A DNA stretch of 64,000 nucleotides from an uncultured bacterium. Its GTDB lineage: Bacteria; Pseudomonadota; Gammaproteobacteria; Burkholderiales; Burkholderiaceae_E. The notes under the pieces were generated by a model. That model had not been told where the DNA came from, made no database searches, and saw nothing but the letters and a program-made list of their open reading frames with translations. The position numbers and the translations under genes were made by a program. The stretch is from NCBI GenBank assembly GCA_903907905.1, contig CAIVPX010000127.1, positions 1 to 64,000 on the forward strand, written 5' to 3'. Below, piece after piece: positions 17,063 through 28,627 of this stretch. The stretch's first letter is position 1, and every line of letters starts with the position of its first letter.

Positions 17063-18583
17063 ATGCCCAGCAGTTACCTCAAACGCATCCTCAATGCACG
17101 CGTCTACGACGTGGCGCGCGAGACACCGCTCGAGCCCGCGACCCAGCTCAGCCAGCGTCTGAAGAACCGCGTGCTGATCAAGCGCGAAGACCTTCAGCCG
17201 GTTTTCTCATTCAAGCTTCGCGGCGCCTACAACAAGATGGTTCAGTTGCCGCCCGATCAGCTGGCGCGCGGCGTGATCGCGGCGTCGGCCGGCAATCACG
17301 CCCAGGGGGTGGCGCTGTCGGCACGCAAGCTCGGCTGCCGGGCGGTCATCGTCATGCCCATCACCACGCCTCAGGTCAAGATCGACGCGGTCAGGGCGCG
17401 CGGCGCCGAGGTCGTGCTTCACGGCGACTCGTACAGCGACGCCTACGCCCACGCGCTCGGCGTTCAGGCCGAGCAGGATCTGGTTTTCGTCCATCCCTTC
17501 GACGACCCGGATGTCATCGCCGGCCAGGGCACCGTCGGCATGGAAATCCTGCGTCAGCATCAGGCTCCCATTCATGCCATTTTCGTCGCCATCGGAGGTG
17601 GCGGACTGATCGCGGGTGTTGCAGCCTACGTGAAGCAGGTGCGGCCCGAGATCCGCGTCATTGGCGTGCAGACGACAGATTCCGATGCAATGAAGCGGTC
17701 GCTCGCGGCGGGCCGGCGCATCGAGTTGTCCGAGGTCGGCCTGTTTTCCGATGGTACGGCGGTCAAAAAAGTCGGCGAAGAAACCTTCCGGCTTTGCCGG
17801 CAGTATGTCGACGACATCATCCTGGTCGATACCGATGAGCTGTGCGCCGCCATCAAGGACGTGTTTGAGGACACGCGCACCACGCTGGAGCCCGCGGGCG
17901 CGCTGGCCATCGCCGGCGCCAAGGCCTATGTCGAGCGCGAGCGCCTGCGCAACGAATCGCTGGTCGCCATCGCCTGTGGCGCCAACATGAACTTCGACCG
18001 CCTGCGTTTCGTGGCCGAGCGCGCCGAGGTCGGCGAACACCGCGAAGCGGTCTTTGCCGTCACCATCCCGGAGGAGCGCGGCAGCTTCCGTCGTTTTTGC
18101 GAGACAGTGGGCCCCCGCAACGTCACCGAGTTCAACTACCGGATCGCCGACTCGCGCAAGGCCCACGTCTTCGTGGGCATCCAGACCCAAAGCCCGGGTG
18201 AGGCCGCCCGGATTGCCCGCGCATTCGTTCGCGCGGGGTTTCCCACCATCGACCTCACCGAGGACGAACTGGCCAAACTGCACCTGCGTCATCTGGTTGG
18301 CGGGCACTCACCTCTGGCTCGGGATGAACGCCTCTACCGATTCGAGTTCCCCGAGCGCCCAGGCGCCCTGATGCGCTTTCTGTCGAGCATGAGTCCAGGG
18401 TGGAATATTTCGCTTTTTCACTACCGCAACCACGGGGCCGACTACGGCCGCATCCTCGTCGGTTTACAGGTTCCCACCGCCGAAAAGCGTCAACTTCGTG
18501 AGTTTCTGGCGACGATCGGTTATCGTTACTGGGACGAAAGTGATCACCCAGCCTATCGCCTGTTTCTCGGGGCCGACGTATAA
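17063..18583 (+). CDS. ilvA: threonine ammonia-lyase, biosynthetic
   Basis: IlvA deaminates threonine to 2-oxobutyrate, the first step to isoleucine. The 506-aa product has the PLP domain with Lys in FSFKLRGAYNKM, AASAGNHAQGVALSA, and the glycine loop AIGGGGLIAGVAAYV. Two C-terminal ACT-like regulatory domains follow (VFAVTIPEERGSFRRF and LYRFEFPERPGALMRF). The two regulatory domains mark the isoleucine-feedback biosynthetic form rather than the short catabolic TdcB. A TAAAAT box only 5 nt before the ATG raises the possibility of a very short or leaderless transcript. Confidence 0.96.
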   Translation: MPSSYLKRILNARVYDVARETPLEPATQLSQRLKNRVLIKREDLQPVFSFKLRGAYNKMVQLPPDQLARGVIAASAGNHAQGVALSARKLGCRAVIVMPITTPQVKIDAVRARGAEVVLHGDSYSDAYAHALGVQAEQDLVFVHPFDDPDVIAGQGTVGMEILRQHQAPIHAIFVAIGGGGLIAGVAAYVKQVRPEIRVIGVQTTDSDAMKRSLAAGRRIELSEVGLFSDGTAVKKVGEETFRLCRQYVDDIILVDTDELCAAIKDVFEDTRTTLEPAGALAIAGAKAYVERERLRNESLVAIACGANMNFDRLRFVAERAEVGEHREAVFAVTIPEERGSFRRFCETVGPRNVTEFNYRIADSRKAHVFVGIQTQSPGEAARIARAFVRAGFPTIDLTEDELAKLHLRHLVGGHSPLARDERLYRFEFPERPGALMRFLSSMSPGWNISLFHYRNHGADYGRILVGLQVPTAEKRQLREFLATIGYRYWDESDHPAYRLFLGADV

Positions 18584-18584
18584 T
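18579..18584 (+). promoter_or_regulatory. -10 box (TATAAT) of hemA
   Basis: A perfect TATAAT overlaps the ilvA stop codon. It would start transcription about 14 nt before the hemA ATG. No good -35 was found at the usual spacing. Confidence 0.5.
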
Positions 18585-18604
18585 CCGATAAATTTCAATC
18601 GTTT

Positions 18605-19897
18605 ATGCAAATCCTCACGCTCGGCCTCAACCATCAAACCGCGCCACTCGCCTTGCGCGAGAAAGTGTCATTTCCGGGTGACACTCTGCGCGACGCCCTC
18701 AACGACCTGAGGGGTAGGCTGGCGCGGCTGCTGCCTGAAAGCGCCATCCTCTCCACCTGCAACCGCACGGAAATCTACTGCGCCACCCCGCAGGCCGGCG
18801 AGGCGCGAGTCGCGGTTACCGAATGGCTGGCCGATCGTCACGCCACGGGCAAGCTCGACGAACACCTCTATTCGCTGCCCGACGGTCAGGCCGTTCGGCA
18901 TGCCTTTCGGGTGGCCTCCGGGCTCGACTCCATGGTGCTCGGCGAGCCCCAAATACTCGGCCAGATGAAGGACGCGGTGCGCGCCGCCCAGGAGTCTGGC
19001 GCGCTGGGCACCCATCTGCATCAGTTGTTCCAGCGCAGCTTCGCCGTGGCCAAGGAAGTACGCTCGTCCACCGAGATCGGCGCGCACTCGGTCTCCATGG
19101 CGGCCGCGGCCGTCCGTCTGGCCCGGCGAATCTTCGAAGACCTGGGCCAAAGCAGCGTGCTGTTCATTGGCGCGGGCGAAATGATCGAGCTCTGTGCCAC
19201 GCACTTCGCGGCCCAGCACCCCCGCCGGATCGTGATCGCCAACCGAACAGCCGAGCGGGCTGACCGGCTGGCTCAGCAATTCGGCGCCGAAACCATGCGC
19301 CTGGCCGACCTACCCTCTCGTCTCGAAGAGTTCGACATCGTTGTCTCCTGCACCACCAGCACACTGCCCATCGTGGGGCTCGGCATGGTTGAGCGCGCGT
19401 CTCGTGCCCGGCGCCGGCGGCCCATCTTCATGGTCGATCTGGCCGTGCCGCGCGACATCGAGGCCGAGGTTTCCCGGCTAGACGACATCTACCTCTACAC
19501 CGTCGATGATCTGGGCCGGCACGTCGATGCCGGTCGGGAGAGTCGACGCGCTGCGGTGGCCCAGGCCGAAGCCATCATCGAAACCCGGGTCGACTCGTTC
19601 ATGCAGTGGATGAGCTCCCGTCAGGTGGTGCCGGCCATCCGCTCGCTGCACCTTCGGGGGGAGTCCATCAAGGCGGGTGAGCTTGAGCGCGCCCGCCGCA
19701 TGCTGGCCGGCGGCCAAGACCCCGAGCAGGTACTCGAGGCCCTCGCGCACGCCCTCACCAGCAAGTTTCTGCACGGGCCCACGCGTCTGCTCAACAGTCA
19801 TGGCGAAGACCGTGACCGCATGCTGCACCTCGTCAACCATCTCCTGCCCGAACGCACCGCCTCGCCAGGCGACGGCGAACCCTCGGCCTCAAGCTGA
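18605..19897 (+). CDS. hemA: glutamyl-tRNA reductase
   Basis: HemA reduces glutamyl-tRNA to glutamate-1-semialdehyde, the first committed step of C5 tetrapyrrole synthesis. The 430-aa protein starts at the classical [18 protein letters not shown]. It carries the nucleophilic Cys in [10 protein letters not shown], the substrate-binding [17 protein letters not shown] and the NADPH domain [15 protein letters not shown]. The C-terminal dimerisation helix has [12 protein letters not shown]. It is followed by prfA and prmC, the usual hemA-prfA-prmC order. Confidence 0.97.
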   Translation: MQILTLGLNHQTAPLALREKVSFPGDTLRDALNDLRGRLARLLPESAILSTCNRTEIYCATPQAGEARVAVTEWLADRHATGKLDEHLYSLPDGQAVRHAFRVASGLDSMVLGEPQILGQMKDAVRAAQESGALGTHLHQLFQRSFAVAKEVRSSTEIGAHSVSMAAAAVRLARRIFEDLGQSSVLFIGAGEMIELCATHFAAQHPRRIVIANRTAERADRLAQQFGAETMRLADLPSRLEEFDIVVSCTTSTLPIVGLGMVERASRARRRRPIFMVDLAVPRDIEAEVSRLDDIYLYTVDDLGRHVDAGRESRRAAVAQAEAIIETRVDSFMQWMSSRQVVPAIRSLHLRGESIKAGELERARRMLAGGQDPEQVLEALAHALTSKFLHGPTRLLNSHGEDRDRMLHLVNHLLPERTASPGDGEPSASS

Positions 19898-20016
19898 GCC
19901 CACCGGGCTGCCTGGCCGCTGCAGCCAGGGCTCGAATCCGGCAGGCGTAACATTCGTTTTGCCTCGCCCAGCACCTGCCTCTGCTGAATATATCCCTGTA
20001 CCGAAACGTCTGACCC

Positions 20017-21099
20017 ATGAACGACTCCATGCGCGCCAGGCTGGAACGCCTCGAGCCCCGACTGGCCGAGGTCAATGCCCGGCTGTCCGGGCCCGATGCG
20101 GCGCGTGACCTCAACGAATTCAGGCGCCTGACGCGCGAGCACGCCGAACTGGTGCAACTGCTCGAACGCTTCGGCGCCTTCTGTCAGGCCGAGTCCGACC
20201 TCGACACGGCCCAGCAAATGCGAGAGGACCCCGATCTGCGCGAATTCGCCGATCAGGAGGCGCAAGATGCGCGCGTGCGCATGCAGGCCGAGCAGGACCA
20301 GCTCCAACGCCTGCTGCTGCCGCGCGATCCCAACGACGAGCGCGACGTACTGCTCGAGATCCGGGCCGGCACGGGTGGCGATGAGAGCGCACTCTTTGCC
20401 GGCGACCTGCTGCGCATGTACCTGAGGTTTGCCGAGCGCGAGCGCTGGCAGACCGAAGTGCTGTCGGCCAATCCCTCCGAGTTGGGCGGCTACAAGGAAG
20501 TGATCGTGCGCATCGCAGGCGAGGCTGTCTATTCACGGCTCAAGTTCGAATCGGGCGGGCACCGGGTCCAGCGCGTGCCCGAGACCGAAGCGCAGGGCCG
20601 GATCCACACCTCGGCCTGCACGGTGGCCGTGATGGCCGAAGCCGATGAACTGGGCGATGTGCAGATCGATCCGCAAGACCTTCGCATCGATGTGTTTCGG
20701 GCCTCGGGCGCGGGTGGTCAGCACGTGAACAAGACCGAATCGGCGGTGCGCATCACCCATCTGCCCACGGGACTGGTCGCTGAGTGCCAGGACGACCGCT
20801 CGCAGCACCGCAACCGTGAAAAGGCCATGAAAGTATTGGCGGCCCGGCTCAAGGACCGACAGCTTCGCGAAGCCCAGGCCCGCGAGGCCGCGCACCGCAA
20901 ATCCCTGGTGGGCTCGGGTGACCGCTCCGAGCGCATTCGCACCTACAATTTTCCGCAGGGCCGCATCACCGATCACCGCATCAACCTCACGCTCTACAAG
21001 CTGCAACAGGTGCTCGACGGCGACCTGACCGAATTGCTGGCCGCGCTCATGGCCGCCCATCAGGCTGAACTGCTGCAGGCGCTGGCCGAGGCCGCATGA
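20017..21099 (+). CDS. prfA: peptide chain release factor 1
   Basis: RF1 ends translation at UAA and UAG. The 360-aa product has the GGQ loop [15 protein letters not shown] (about residue 234) and the ordinary RF1 domain order, ending in [16 protein letters not shown]. No strong Shine-Dalgarno is visible before ATG 20017. Its last 4 nt overlap the start of prmC, whose product methylates the glutamine of GGQ. Confidence 0.97.
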   Translation: MNDSMRARLERLEPRLAEVNARLSGPDAARDLNEFRRLTREHAELVQLLERFGAFCQAESDLDTAQQMREDPDLREFADQEAQDARVRMQAEQDQLQRLLLPRDPNDERDVLLEIRAGTGGDESALFAGDLLRMYLRFAERERWQTEVLSANPSELGGYKEVIVRIAGEAVYSRLKFESGGHRVQRVPETEAQGRIHTSACTVAVMAEADELGDVQIDPQDLRIDVFRASGAGGQHVNKTESAVRITHLPTGLVAECQDDRSQHRNREKAMKVLAARLKDRQLREAQAREAAHRKSLVGSGDRSERIRTYNFPQGRITDHRINLTLYKLQQVLDGDLTELLAALMAAHQAELLQALAEAA

Positions 21100-21938
21100 G
21101 CCCCGACGCGTACGACAGGCAGATCGCCGCGAGCGGCCTGCCACGGCTCGAAGCGCGCCTGCTCATGGCACACGCCAGCGGACGTAGCCGCGAGTGGCTG
21201 ATGGCCCACGGCGACGAGGCGGCAAGCGCCGAGGTCACCGCGCGATTCGCGCAACTCGCCCGCCGTCGACAAGCGGGCGAACCCGTCGCCTATCTGCTCG
21301 GTGTTCGCGAGTTTCACGGCATCCGGCTGCAGGTTGGCCCGGGCGTGCTGATCCCCCGCCCCGAAACCGAGTTGCTGGTCGACCGCGCCATCGCGCTGGC
21401 CCCCGATCACGCGACGGTCCTCGATCTGGGCACTGGCAGCGGCGCGATCGCGCTGGCACTGGCCACCGCACGCGACGATTTGCGGATCACCGCCACCGAC
21501 ATCTCACCCGAGGCCCTGGCCCTTGCTCAATCCAATGCAGCCGCCCTCTTCGGGCAGACGGCCCGCATCGACTGGCGTCAAGGTGCTTGGTGGCAAGCCA
21601 TCAGCGCGGCCGAGCGCTTTGCGCTGGTATTGGCCAACCCACCCTACATTCGCGATGACGATGCGCATCTGTCCCAAGACGACCTGCGCTACGAGCCTCG
21701 GCTGGCCCTGGCCTCAGGCCCGGATGGCCTGCGCGACATTCGCCAGATCGCCCAGGGCGCCGGTGCCCACCTGCTTGCGCACGGGTGGCTGTTGATCGAG
21801 CACGGCTTTGATCAGGCGGCTGCGGTACGGGCCATCTTCGAGCAGACTGGACTGCGCGACGTCTCCAGCCTGCGCGATCTGGCCGGGCATGAGCGCATCA
21901 CCCTGGGCCGCAGCAACCCCGCCGCCCACATGGTATAA
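21096..21938 (+). CDS. prmC: release factor glutamine methyltransferase PrmC
   Basis: PrmC methylates the GGQ glutamine of RF1 and RF2. The 280-aa protein shows an N-terminal helical domain, [20 protein letters not shown], the SAM motif [16 protein letters not shown], and the active-site NPPYI ([10 protein letters not shown]). It is coupled to prfA by an ATGA overlap. Family length and motifs are complete. Confidence 0.96.
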   Translation: MSPDAYDRQIAASGLPRLEARLLMAHASGRSREWLMAHGDEAASAEVTARFAQLARRRQAGEPVAYLLGVREFHGIRLQVGPGVLIPRPETELLVDRAIALAPDHATVLDLGTGSGAIALALATARDDLRITATDISPEALALAQSNAAALFGQTARIDWRQGAWWQAISAAERFALVLANPPYIRDDDAHLSQDDLRYEPRLALASGPDGLRDIRQIAQGAGAHLLAHGWLLIEHGFDQAAAVRAIFEQTGLRDVSSLRDLAGHERITLGRSNPAAHMV

Positions 21939-21948
21939 AAGCGGCGCC

Positions 21949-21954
21949 TAAAAT
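21949..21954 (+). promoter_or_regulatory. possible -10 box of grxD (TAAAAT)
   Basis: TAAAAT, and TATAAA 15 nt earlier, lie between prmC and grxD. Either could give grxD its own transcript. No clear -35. Confidence 0.35.
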
Positions 21955-22025
21955 CAGCACCCGTCCGATCAGTTCAGGGCACGGGTAAACACCCTCCCCT
22001 ACGGCCCACATTCCCAGAGGTTGCC

Positions 22026-22349
22026 ATGGAAGCCAGAGAGTTCATCGAGAAAACCGTCGCCGACAATTCGGTCGTGCTCTTCATGAAGGGCACGGCGCAA
22101 TTTCCGCAGTGCGGCTTTTCGGGCCGTGCGGTGCAGATCCTCAAGTCCTGCGGGGTTCGCAACCTGGTCACCGTCAACGTGCTCGAAGACGATGAAGTGC
22201 GCCAGGCCATCAAAGACTACTCGAACTGGCCAACCATCCCGCAGCTGTACATTCAGGGCGAATTTATCGGCGGTTCGGACATTCTGACCGAGATGTTCCA
22301 GTCGGGCGAGCTGCAAAAGCTGATCCCCGCCGAAACCGCCCAGTCCTGA
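22026..22349 (+). CDS. grxD: monothiol glutaredoxin Grx4-type
   Basis: This is a Fe-S cluster carrier/assembly glutaredoxin with the CGFS active site (FPQCGFSGRAVQIL). The GSH-binding WPTIPQLYIQGEFIGGSDI is complete, and the length of 107 aa is standard. AGAGG lies 5 nt before the ATG. It converges on ligC with a hairpin in the 40-nt gap. Confidence 0.95.
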   Translation: MEAREFIEKTVADNSVVLFMKGTAQFPQCGFSGRAVQILKSCGVRNLVTVNVLEDDEVRQAIKDYSNWPTIPQLYIQGEFIGGSDILTEMFQSGELQKLIPAETAQS

Positions 22350-22356
22350 GTCAGGG

Positions 22357-22389
22357 CGCGAGGGCGCCAACGCAGCGCCCGGCCTCGCG
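22357..22389. terminator. bulged hairpin between convergent grxD and ligC
   Basis: CGCGAGG pairs with CCTCGCG and the inner GCGC with GCGC, leaving a 4-nt bulge (CCGG) and a 7-nt loop. It fills the gap between the two convergent genes. No T-run. Confidence 0.4.
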
Positions 22390-23330
22390 TCACTTCAAGG
22401 TCTTTTCCAGCTGATCGAGCGTTCGGTACGCGGGCAGCACCTGCGCCACGCTCGAGTTGGGCTCCCGCCCCTGCTGGATCGCTGCGAAAAATTCGCGGTC
22501 TTGCAGCTCGATGCCGTTCATCGACACATCAACCTTCGAGACATCGATCGGCTGATCACGGCCGTCCACCAGATCGTCGTAGCGTGCGATGTAGGTGCCC
22601 TTGTCGCAGATGTAACGAAAGAAGGTGCCCAGCGGACCATCGTTGTTGAAGGACAGCGACAGCGTGCAAAGCGCGCCGCCCGGCACCTTGAGCTGGATGG
22701 ACATGTCCATCGCGATGCCGAGCTCGGGATGGATCGGGCCCTGCATGGCGTGCGCCTGCGACGCGAGCTCACCCGTCTGATACTGAAACAGGTCGACGGT
22801 ATGCGCAGCGTGATGCCAAAGCAGATGGTCAGTCCAGCTGCGCGGCTGCCCGAGCGCATTCATGTTGGTACGGCGAAAGAAATACGTTTGCACATCCATC
22901 TGCTGAATCTTGAGTTCGCCGGCGGCGATGCGTTTCTTGATCCATTGATGGCTGGGGTTGAAGCGACGCGTGTGGCCGGCCATGGCCACCAGCCCGGTTT
23001 CCTGCTGCACCCTTACGATCGCCTCGGCGTCCGCCAGGCTGTCGGCCATGGGGATCTCGACCTGCACGTGTTTGCCGGCACGCAGGCACTGGATCGTCTG
23101 CGCGGCATGCATTTGGGTGGGCGTGCAAAGGATGACCGCATCCAGACCGGGCAATGCCAGGCCCTCGGCCAGATCGGTGCCCGCGTGGGCAATCCCGTAC
23201 TTCTGGGCAAACTCGCGGGTCTTGCCGAGTTCACGCCCCACCACCGAGATCACCTCGACGCCCGCGATGTTGCGGATGCCTTCGACATGCTTGGCGCCAA
23301 AGGCGCCGGCGCCGGCCACACAGACTTTCA

Positions 23331-23331
<1 letters not shown>
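22390..23331 (-). CDS. ligC: 4-carboxy-2-hydroxymuconate-6-semialdehyde dehydrogenase LigC
   Basis: LigC oxidises the protocatechuate 4,5-cleavage product (as its hemiacetal) to 2-pyrone-4,6-dicarboxylate with NAD(P). The 313-aa protein is a Gfo/Idh/MocA member. It has VCVAGAGAFGAKHVEGI for nucleotide binding, LCTPTQMHAAQTI, VQVEIPMADS, and the LigC-type segments TRRFNPSHQWIKKRI and YFFRRTNMNALGQ. Start ATG 23331 overlaps the ligB stop (ATGA); the longer track start lies inside ligB. It is the last gene of the aromatic operon. Confidence 0.93.
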
Positions 23332-24564
<1,233 letters not shown>

Positions 24565-24593
24565 GAATGCGGGCTCCCAGAAATGTCGCGGGC

Positions 24594-25469
24594 TCAGTCG
24601 GCCCAATACAGGCGCATGGGGTTGTCCACCAGCAACTTGCGCTGCAACTCGGGGGTGACCGCAATGCGAGGCAGGTAGTCGACCAACAACCCGTCATCGG
24701 GCATGTGCGACTTCATATTGGGATGAGGCCAGTCAGTGCCCCAGAGCACCCGGTCAGGAAAAGACTCCACCACTTTGCGGGCAAACGGCACCACGTCGTC
24801 ATAGGTGGGCGGGCCCGACTTCGAAAGCCTTTCCGGACAGCTCACCTTGGACCAGATGTTGGGATGCTCGGCCAGCAGGCGCAGAAACAGCCCGAACTCG
24901 GGCCCGTCGACGGGCTTGCTCACATCGGGCCGCCCCATGTGATCGACCACCACGACCGTGGGCAATGAGGTGAAAAAGTCCCAGAGCTCGGGCAGGTCCT
25001 GCGCTTCAAAGTAGATGACGACATGCCAGCCCAGGGGCGCGATTCGCCGCGCGATGTCGGCCAGCACCTCGCGGGGCGTGAAGTCAACCAGGCGGCGCAC
25101 GAAATTGAAGCGGGTCCCGCGGACACCCGCCTCGTGCATGGCTCGCAGTTCGGCGTCGGTGACATCGCGACTGACCGAGGCCACCCCGCGCGCACGGCCA
25201 CCGGAATGAACCAGCGCGTCGACCATGGCGCGGTTGTCATTGCCGTGGCAGGTCGCCTGAACGACCACGTTGCGTTCGAACCCGAGAAAATCGCGCAAGG
25301 CATACAACTGATGCCTGGAGGCGTCACAGGGCGTGTACTTGCGCTCGGGGGCGAAGGGAAATTCGGCCGCGGGGCCAAACACATGGCAGTGGGCGTCGAC
25401 CGATCCGGCCGGCAGGCGAAAGCTCGGCCGGGTCGGGTTGGGATGAAAGACAAGCCAGTCGGGGTCCAT
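24594..25469 (-). CDS. ligI: 2-pyrone-4,6-dicarboxylate hydrolase LigI
   Basis: LigI hydrolyses the lactone 2-pyrone-4,6-dicarboxylate to 4-oxalomesaconate. This is an amidohydrolase-superfamily TIM barrel of 291 aa. DAHCHVFGP is near the N-terminus. Later come VVVVDHMGRPDVSK, VLWGTDWPHPNM and the terminal LLVDNPMRLYWAD, all typical of PDC hydrolases. It acts after LigC in the route. Confidence 0.94.
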   Translation of the reverse strand: MDPDWLVFHPNPTRPSFRLPAGSVDAHCHVFGPAAEFPFAPERKYTPCDASRHQLYALRDFLGFERNVVVQATCHGNDNRAMVDALVHSGGRARGVASVSRDVTDAELRAMHEAGVRGTRFNFVRRLVDFTPREVLADIARRIAPLGWHVVIYFEAQDLPELWDFFTSLPTVVVVDHMGRPDVSKPVDGPEFGLFLRLLAEHPNIWSKVSCPERLSKSGPPTYDDVVPFARKVVESFPDRVLWGTDWPHPNMKSHMPDDGLLVDYLPRIAVTPELQRKLLVDNPMRLYWAD

Positions 25470-25549
25470 GGGTACGCTCGCGATCAGGACGTGGGGAGAG
25501 TTAGCGGTGTGGGACTCGGCGTGGCAGGCAAGTACCGGGGGCGGGCGCG

Positions 25550-26245
25550 CTACTCGATGTAGCGCAAGCCCGCCTTGGCGAGCGGCTCGCGCATCTTGTA
25601 CAGATCCAGGCCCAGCTCGCCCGAGGCCAGGCGCTTGCGCTTGTCGGCCTCATTGGCTTCGCGCGCAGCCGCCGCCTCGGCAACCTGAGCCGCAATCGCC
25701 TGCGGCACCACCACCACGCCGTCGTCGTCGGCAATGACCACATCACCCGGGTTGACCACCGCCCCGGCGCAGACCACGGGAATGTTGACCGATCCGAGGG
25801 TTGCCTTGACCGTACCGCGCGCGTTGATGGCACGCGAAAACACCGGAAAGCCCATTTCGGTCAGATCGCGCACATCCCGCACGCCGGCATCGATGATGAG
25901 CCCGCGCGCGCCCTGCGCGCGAAACGAATTGGCAAGCAGGTCGCCAAACATGCCGTCCTCGTTGTCGGTCGTGCAGGCCGCCACGACGACATCGCCCGGC
26001 TTGAGTTCGCCCGCCGCCACGTGCAGCATCCAGTTGTCACCCGGTTGCAGCAGCACCGTGACCGCGCTGCCGCACACCCGGGCGCCCGGGTAGATCGGAC
26101 GCATGTAGGGCTTCATCAGCCCCACGCGCCCCATGGCCTCGTGAATCGTCGCCACCCCGAAGCGGCCCAGTTGCTCGACCTCCGACGGGTTGGCGCGTCG
26201 GTAGTTTCGCACCACCACACCCAGATTGTTCATCGCCTGGCTCAT
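25550..26245 (-). CDS. ligK: 4-carboxy-4-hydroxy-2-oxoadipate aldolase/oxaloacetate decarboxylase LigK
   Basis: LigK cleaves 4-carboxy-4-hydroxy-2-oxoadipate to pyruvate and oxaloacetate, ending the pathway. The protein (231 aa) is of the RraA-like class II pyruvate aldolase family. It has [36 protein letters not shown] and the [14 protein letters not shown] arginine-aspartate segment. Start ATG 26245 has GGGAG 10 nt upstream; ATG 26233 is a weaker alternative. The track ORF extends into the preceding gene. Confidence 0.92.
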   Translation of the reverse strand: MSQAMNNLGVVVRNYRRANPSEVEQLGRFGVATIHEAMGRVGLMKPYMRPIYPGARVCGSAVTVLLQPGDNWMLHVAAGELKPGDVVVAACTTDNEDGMFGDLLANSFRAQGARGLIIDAGVRDVRDLTEMGFPVFSRAINARGTVKATLGSVNIPVVCAGAVVNPGDVVIADDDGVVVVPQAIAAQVAEAAAAREANEADKRKRLASGELGLDLYKMREPLAKAGLRYIE

Positions 26246-26360
26246 CGAAGGTTTTCTCCCTGAAGGTATGGATTCGCAGCAAGCCGCGTCAGCGCGCGCG
26301 GCCAACACGGCTGCGCCCGACGATCGCCGCCACCGCCAATGTCGCGCTGGCGCCTCGGCC

Positions 26361-27389
26361 TCAACGCCCGGCCGCCTGCAGCTGCGCATCCAGACGCGGA
26401 AAGACGCGTCGCGCGTTGGACTCGAAAATCTTGTGCCGCTGCTCGAGGCTCAGCTGGGCAGCGGCATCGATGTAGCGGCGCGTATCGTCAAAGGGATGAC
26501 CGGTGTACGGATCGATACCTCGCACCGCGCCGATCATCTCGGACGCAAACAGGATGTTGTCATCGGGAATGACCTTGAGCAGCAGGTCGATGCCGGGCTG
26601 GTGGTAGACGCAGGTGTCGAAAAAGATGTTCTTGAGCAGATGCTCTTCGAGCGGCGGCAGCTTCATGTCCTGCGCCAGCCCGCGAAAGCGTCCCCAGTGA
26701 TAGGGCACAGCCCCGCCGCCATGGGGGATGATGAAACGCAGCGTGGGAAAATCCTTGAACAGGTTGGAGGTGAGGCACTGCATGAATGCCGTGGTGTCGG
26801 CGTTGAGGTAGTGCGCGCCCGTGGTGTGAAAACAGGCATTGCAACTGGTGCTCACGTGCACCATCGCCGGAATGTCGTACTCGACCATCTTTTCGTAGAC
26901 GGGGTACCACCAGCGGTCAGACAGGGGCGGCTCCTTCCAGTGGCCGCCGGAGGGGTCGGGGTTGAGGTTGATTCCAACAAACCCGTACTCCTTCACGCAA
27001 CGCTCAAGTTCGGCCACGCAGGTTTCGGGCCGAACACCGGGCGACTGAGGCAGCATCGCGACGCCAGCAAAATTGTCCGGGAACAGTCGCGTCACCCGGT
27101 GGATCAGTTCGTTGCAAATCGCAGCCCAGGTAGCACTGGTAGAGAAGTCGCCGATGTGATGCGCCATGAAGCTCGCACGCGGCGAGAAGATCGTCAGGTC
27201 GGAACCCCGCTCGCGCATTTTCTTGAGCTGGTTCTGCTCGATCGATTCACGCAAGTCATCATCACCGATCGATAGATCTGAGGGCCGGGGCACCTGGGAT
27301 GAATCGCTCAGGCTTGCCACCTGGCGATTGCGCCAGTCTTCCAGGGCCTTGGGCGCGGTCGTGTAGTGACCGTGGCAGTCGATGATCAT
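26361..27389 (-). CDS. ligJ: 4-oxalomesaconate hydratase LigJ (amidohydrolase family)
   Basis: LigJ hydrates 4-oxalomesaconate (or its enol form) to 4-carboxy-4-hydroxy-2-oxoadipate. The 342-aa protein belongs to the amidohydrolase superfamily. It has an N-terminal HxH metal motif ([20 protein letters not shown]), [18 protein letters not shown], and a late Glu-containing [16 protein letters not shown]. The 4-oxalomesaconate tautomerase (ligU/galD-type) is not seen in the cluster. A 176-nt gap with no gene separates it from the Bug protein upstream. Confidence 0.93.
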   Translation of the reverse strand: MIIDCHGHYTTAPKALEDWRNRQVASLSDSSQVPRPSDLSIGDDDLRESIEQNQLKKMRERGSDLTIFSPRASFMAHHIGDFSTSATWAAICNELIHRVTRLFPDNFAGVAMLPQSPGVRPETCVAELERCVKEYGFVGINLNPDPSGGHWKEPPLSDRWWYPVYEKMVEYDIPAMVHVSTSCNACFHTTGAHYLNADTTAFMQCLTSNLFKDFPTLRFIIPHGGGAVPYHWGRFRGLAQDMKLPPLEEHLLKNIFFDTCVYHQPGIDLLLKVIPDDNILFASEMIGAVRGIDPYTGHPFDDTRRYIDAAAQLSLEQRHKIFESNARRVFPRLDAQLQAAGR

Positions 27390-27565
27390 TGGGGCTCCAG
27401 TGTCAAGGGTGACACAGCGGGGACTGAAAAAACCGTGATTTTACGCTCGGGTAACTCCCTGCCAGCGCCGCCGCAGGGACATGGCGCGCGAAACGCCCGA
27501 TGCGACCCCGTTCCGCGCAGCCCCGGCCGCATCAGAACGATTTGGGCGAGCGGACAGGGAAGACC

Positions 27566-28537
27566 CTATTGTTTGGCGATCCCCGCGCGTTCAATCACTT
27601 CGCCCCAGCGCCGGATCTCGCTCGCGAGCAGATCCGCCAAGGCCTGAGGCGTGCCGCCGATGGGCTCGACGCCCAGTTCGGCCAGCCGCTGACGAACCGG
27701 CGCCGAATCCAGCGCCGCGCGCGCGGTCTGGTTGAGACGGGCGATGATTTCTGAAGGCGTTCGCGCCGGCGCCGCCAGCGCATTCCAGGACGATGCCTCG
27801 TAACCCGGAACGCCCGCCTCGCTGGCGGTCGGCACCTCAGGAAAATCGGTGGACCGCCGCGCCGAACTGACGGCCAGCAGTCGCAGACCGGTCGGGTTCA
27901 ACTGCGCCTTGAGTGGACCGAGAATTTCGACGCCGGCATCGACGTGGCCGCCCCTAAGCGCGGTGATGAGCGCCGGCGTCCCGTTGAAGGGCACGATCTG
28001 CGCTTCGATCGCTGCCCGGGTTCGAAACAGTTCGCCCGCGAGGTTTTGCGTGCTGCCGATGTTGATGGTGCCCAGATTGAGCTTGCCCGGATTGGAGCGA
28101 GCCCAGGCCAGCAAATCGGCGAGCGTACGGTGGGCAGAGGCTGCTGGCACGACAATGCCCAGTCCAAAGGCTCCCAGTCCGCAGACCGGCGAAAAATCGC
28201 GTACCGGATCAAACGGCAGACTGCGAAACAGGTTGACGCTGACCGCATTACCGTTGGACATCAGCAGAAGCGTATGACCGTCAGGCGCCGCGCGCGCAAC
28301 GGTCTCGGCGGCCGCAATGCCACCCGCGCCGGGCTTGTTCTCGATCACGATCTGGGTCCGCAGCCCCTCGGCCATGGCCTGCGCCACCGCCCGAGCAGTG
28401 AGATCGGCGATTCCTCCCGCGCCAAACGGCACGACAAGGCGAATGGGCCGGGTCGACAGCGTATCGGCCCTCGCGGGGGAAACAGCAGCCGGCAGGGCCC
28501 CGGCGAGCGCATAGCGCAACAGTTGACGACGTCGCAT
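27566..28537 (-). CDS. Bug-family tripartite tricarboxylate transporter solute-binding protein
   Basis: This is a periplasmic binding protein for a carboxylate, likely the aromatic acid degraded by the flanking genes. The 323-aa product has a twin-arginine-like start (MRRRQLLRYALAGALPAAV), then IRLVVPFGAGGIADLTAR and IENKPGAGGIAAAETVA, hallmarks of Bug proteins. No TctAB membrane pair is nearby, so it may share permeases encoded elsewhere. It lies between the MFS gene and ligJ. Confidence 0.9.
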   Translation of the reverse strand: MRRRQLLRYALAGALPAAVSPARADTLSTRPIRLVVPFGAGGIADLTARAVAQAMAEGLRTQIVIENKPGAGGIAAAETVARAAPDGHTLLLMSNGNAVSVNLFRSLPFDPVRDFSPVCGLGAFGLGIVVPAASAHRTLADLLAWARSNPGKLNLGTINIGSTQNLAGELFRTRAAIEAQIVPFNGTPALITALRGGHVDAGVEILGPLKAQLNPTGLRLLAVSSARRSTDFPEVPTASEAGVPGYEASSWNALAAPARTPSEIIARLNQTARAALDSAPVRQRLAELGVEPIGGTPQALADLLASEIRRWGEVIERAGIAKQ

Positions 28538-28627
28538 GGCAGACCTGTTCAGGAGACGGACCACGGCATTATCGCTTCGTTGTTTCGATCGACGAAACAG
28601 GCTGCCACGGACGCCGCACGATGAGCC

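Noticed and set aside
17207-18307. - strand ORF of 366 aa over ilvA
   Set aside because: Antisense shadow of a complete IlvA with PLP and ACT domains.
26226-27275. + strand ORF of 349 aa over ligJ
   Set aside because: Antisense shadow of a complete LigJ.
27390-27565. Extra gene or RNA between the Bug gene and ligJ
   Set aside because: No reading frame with a ribosome binding site and no stable hairpin or RNA-like structure could be seen.
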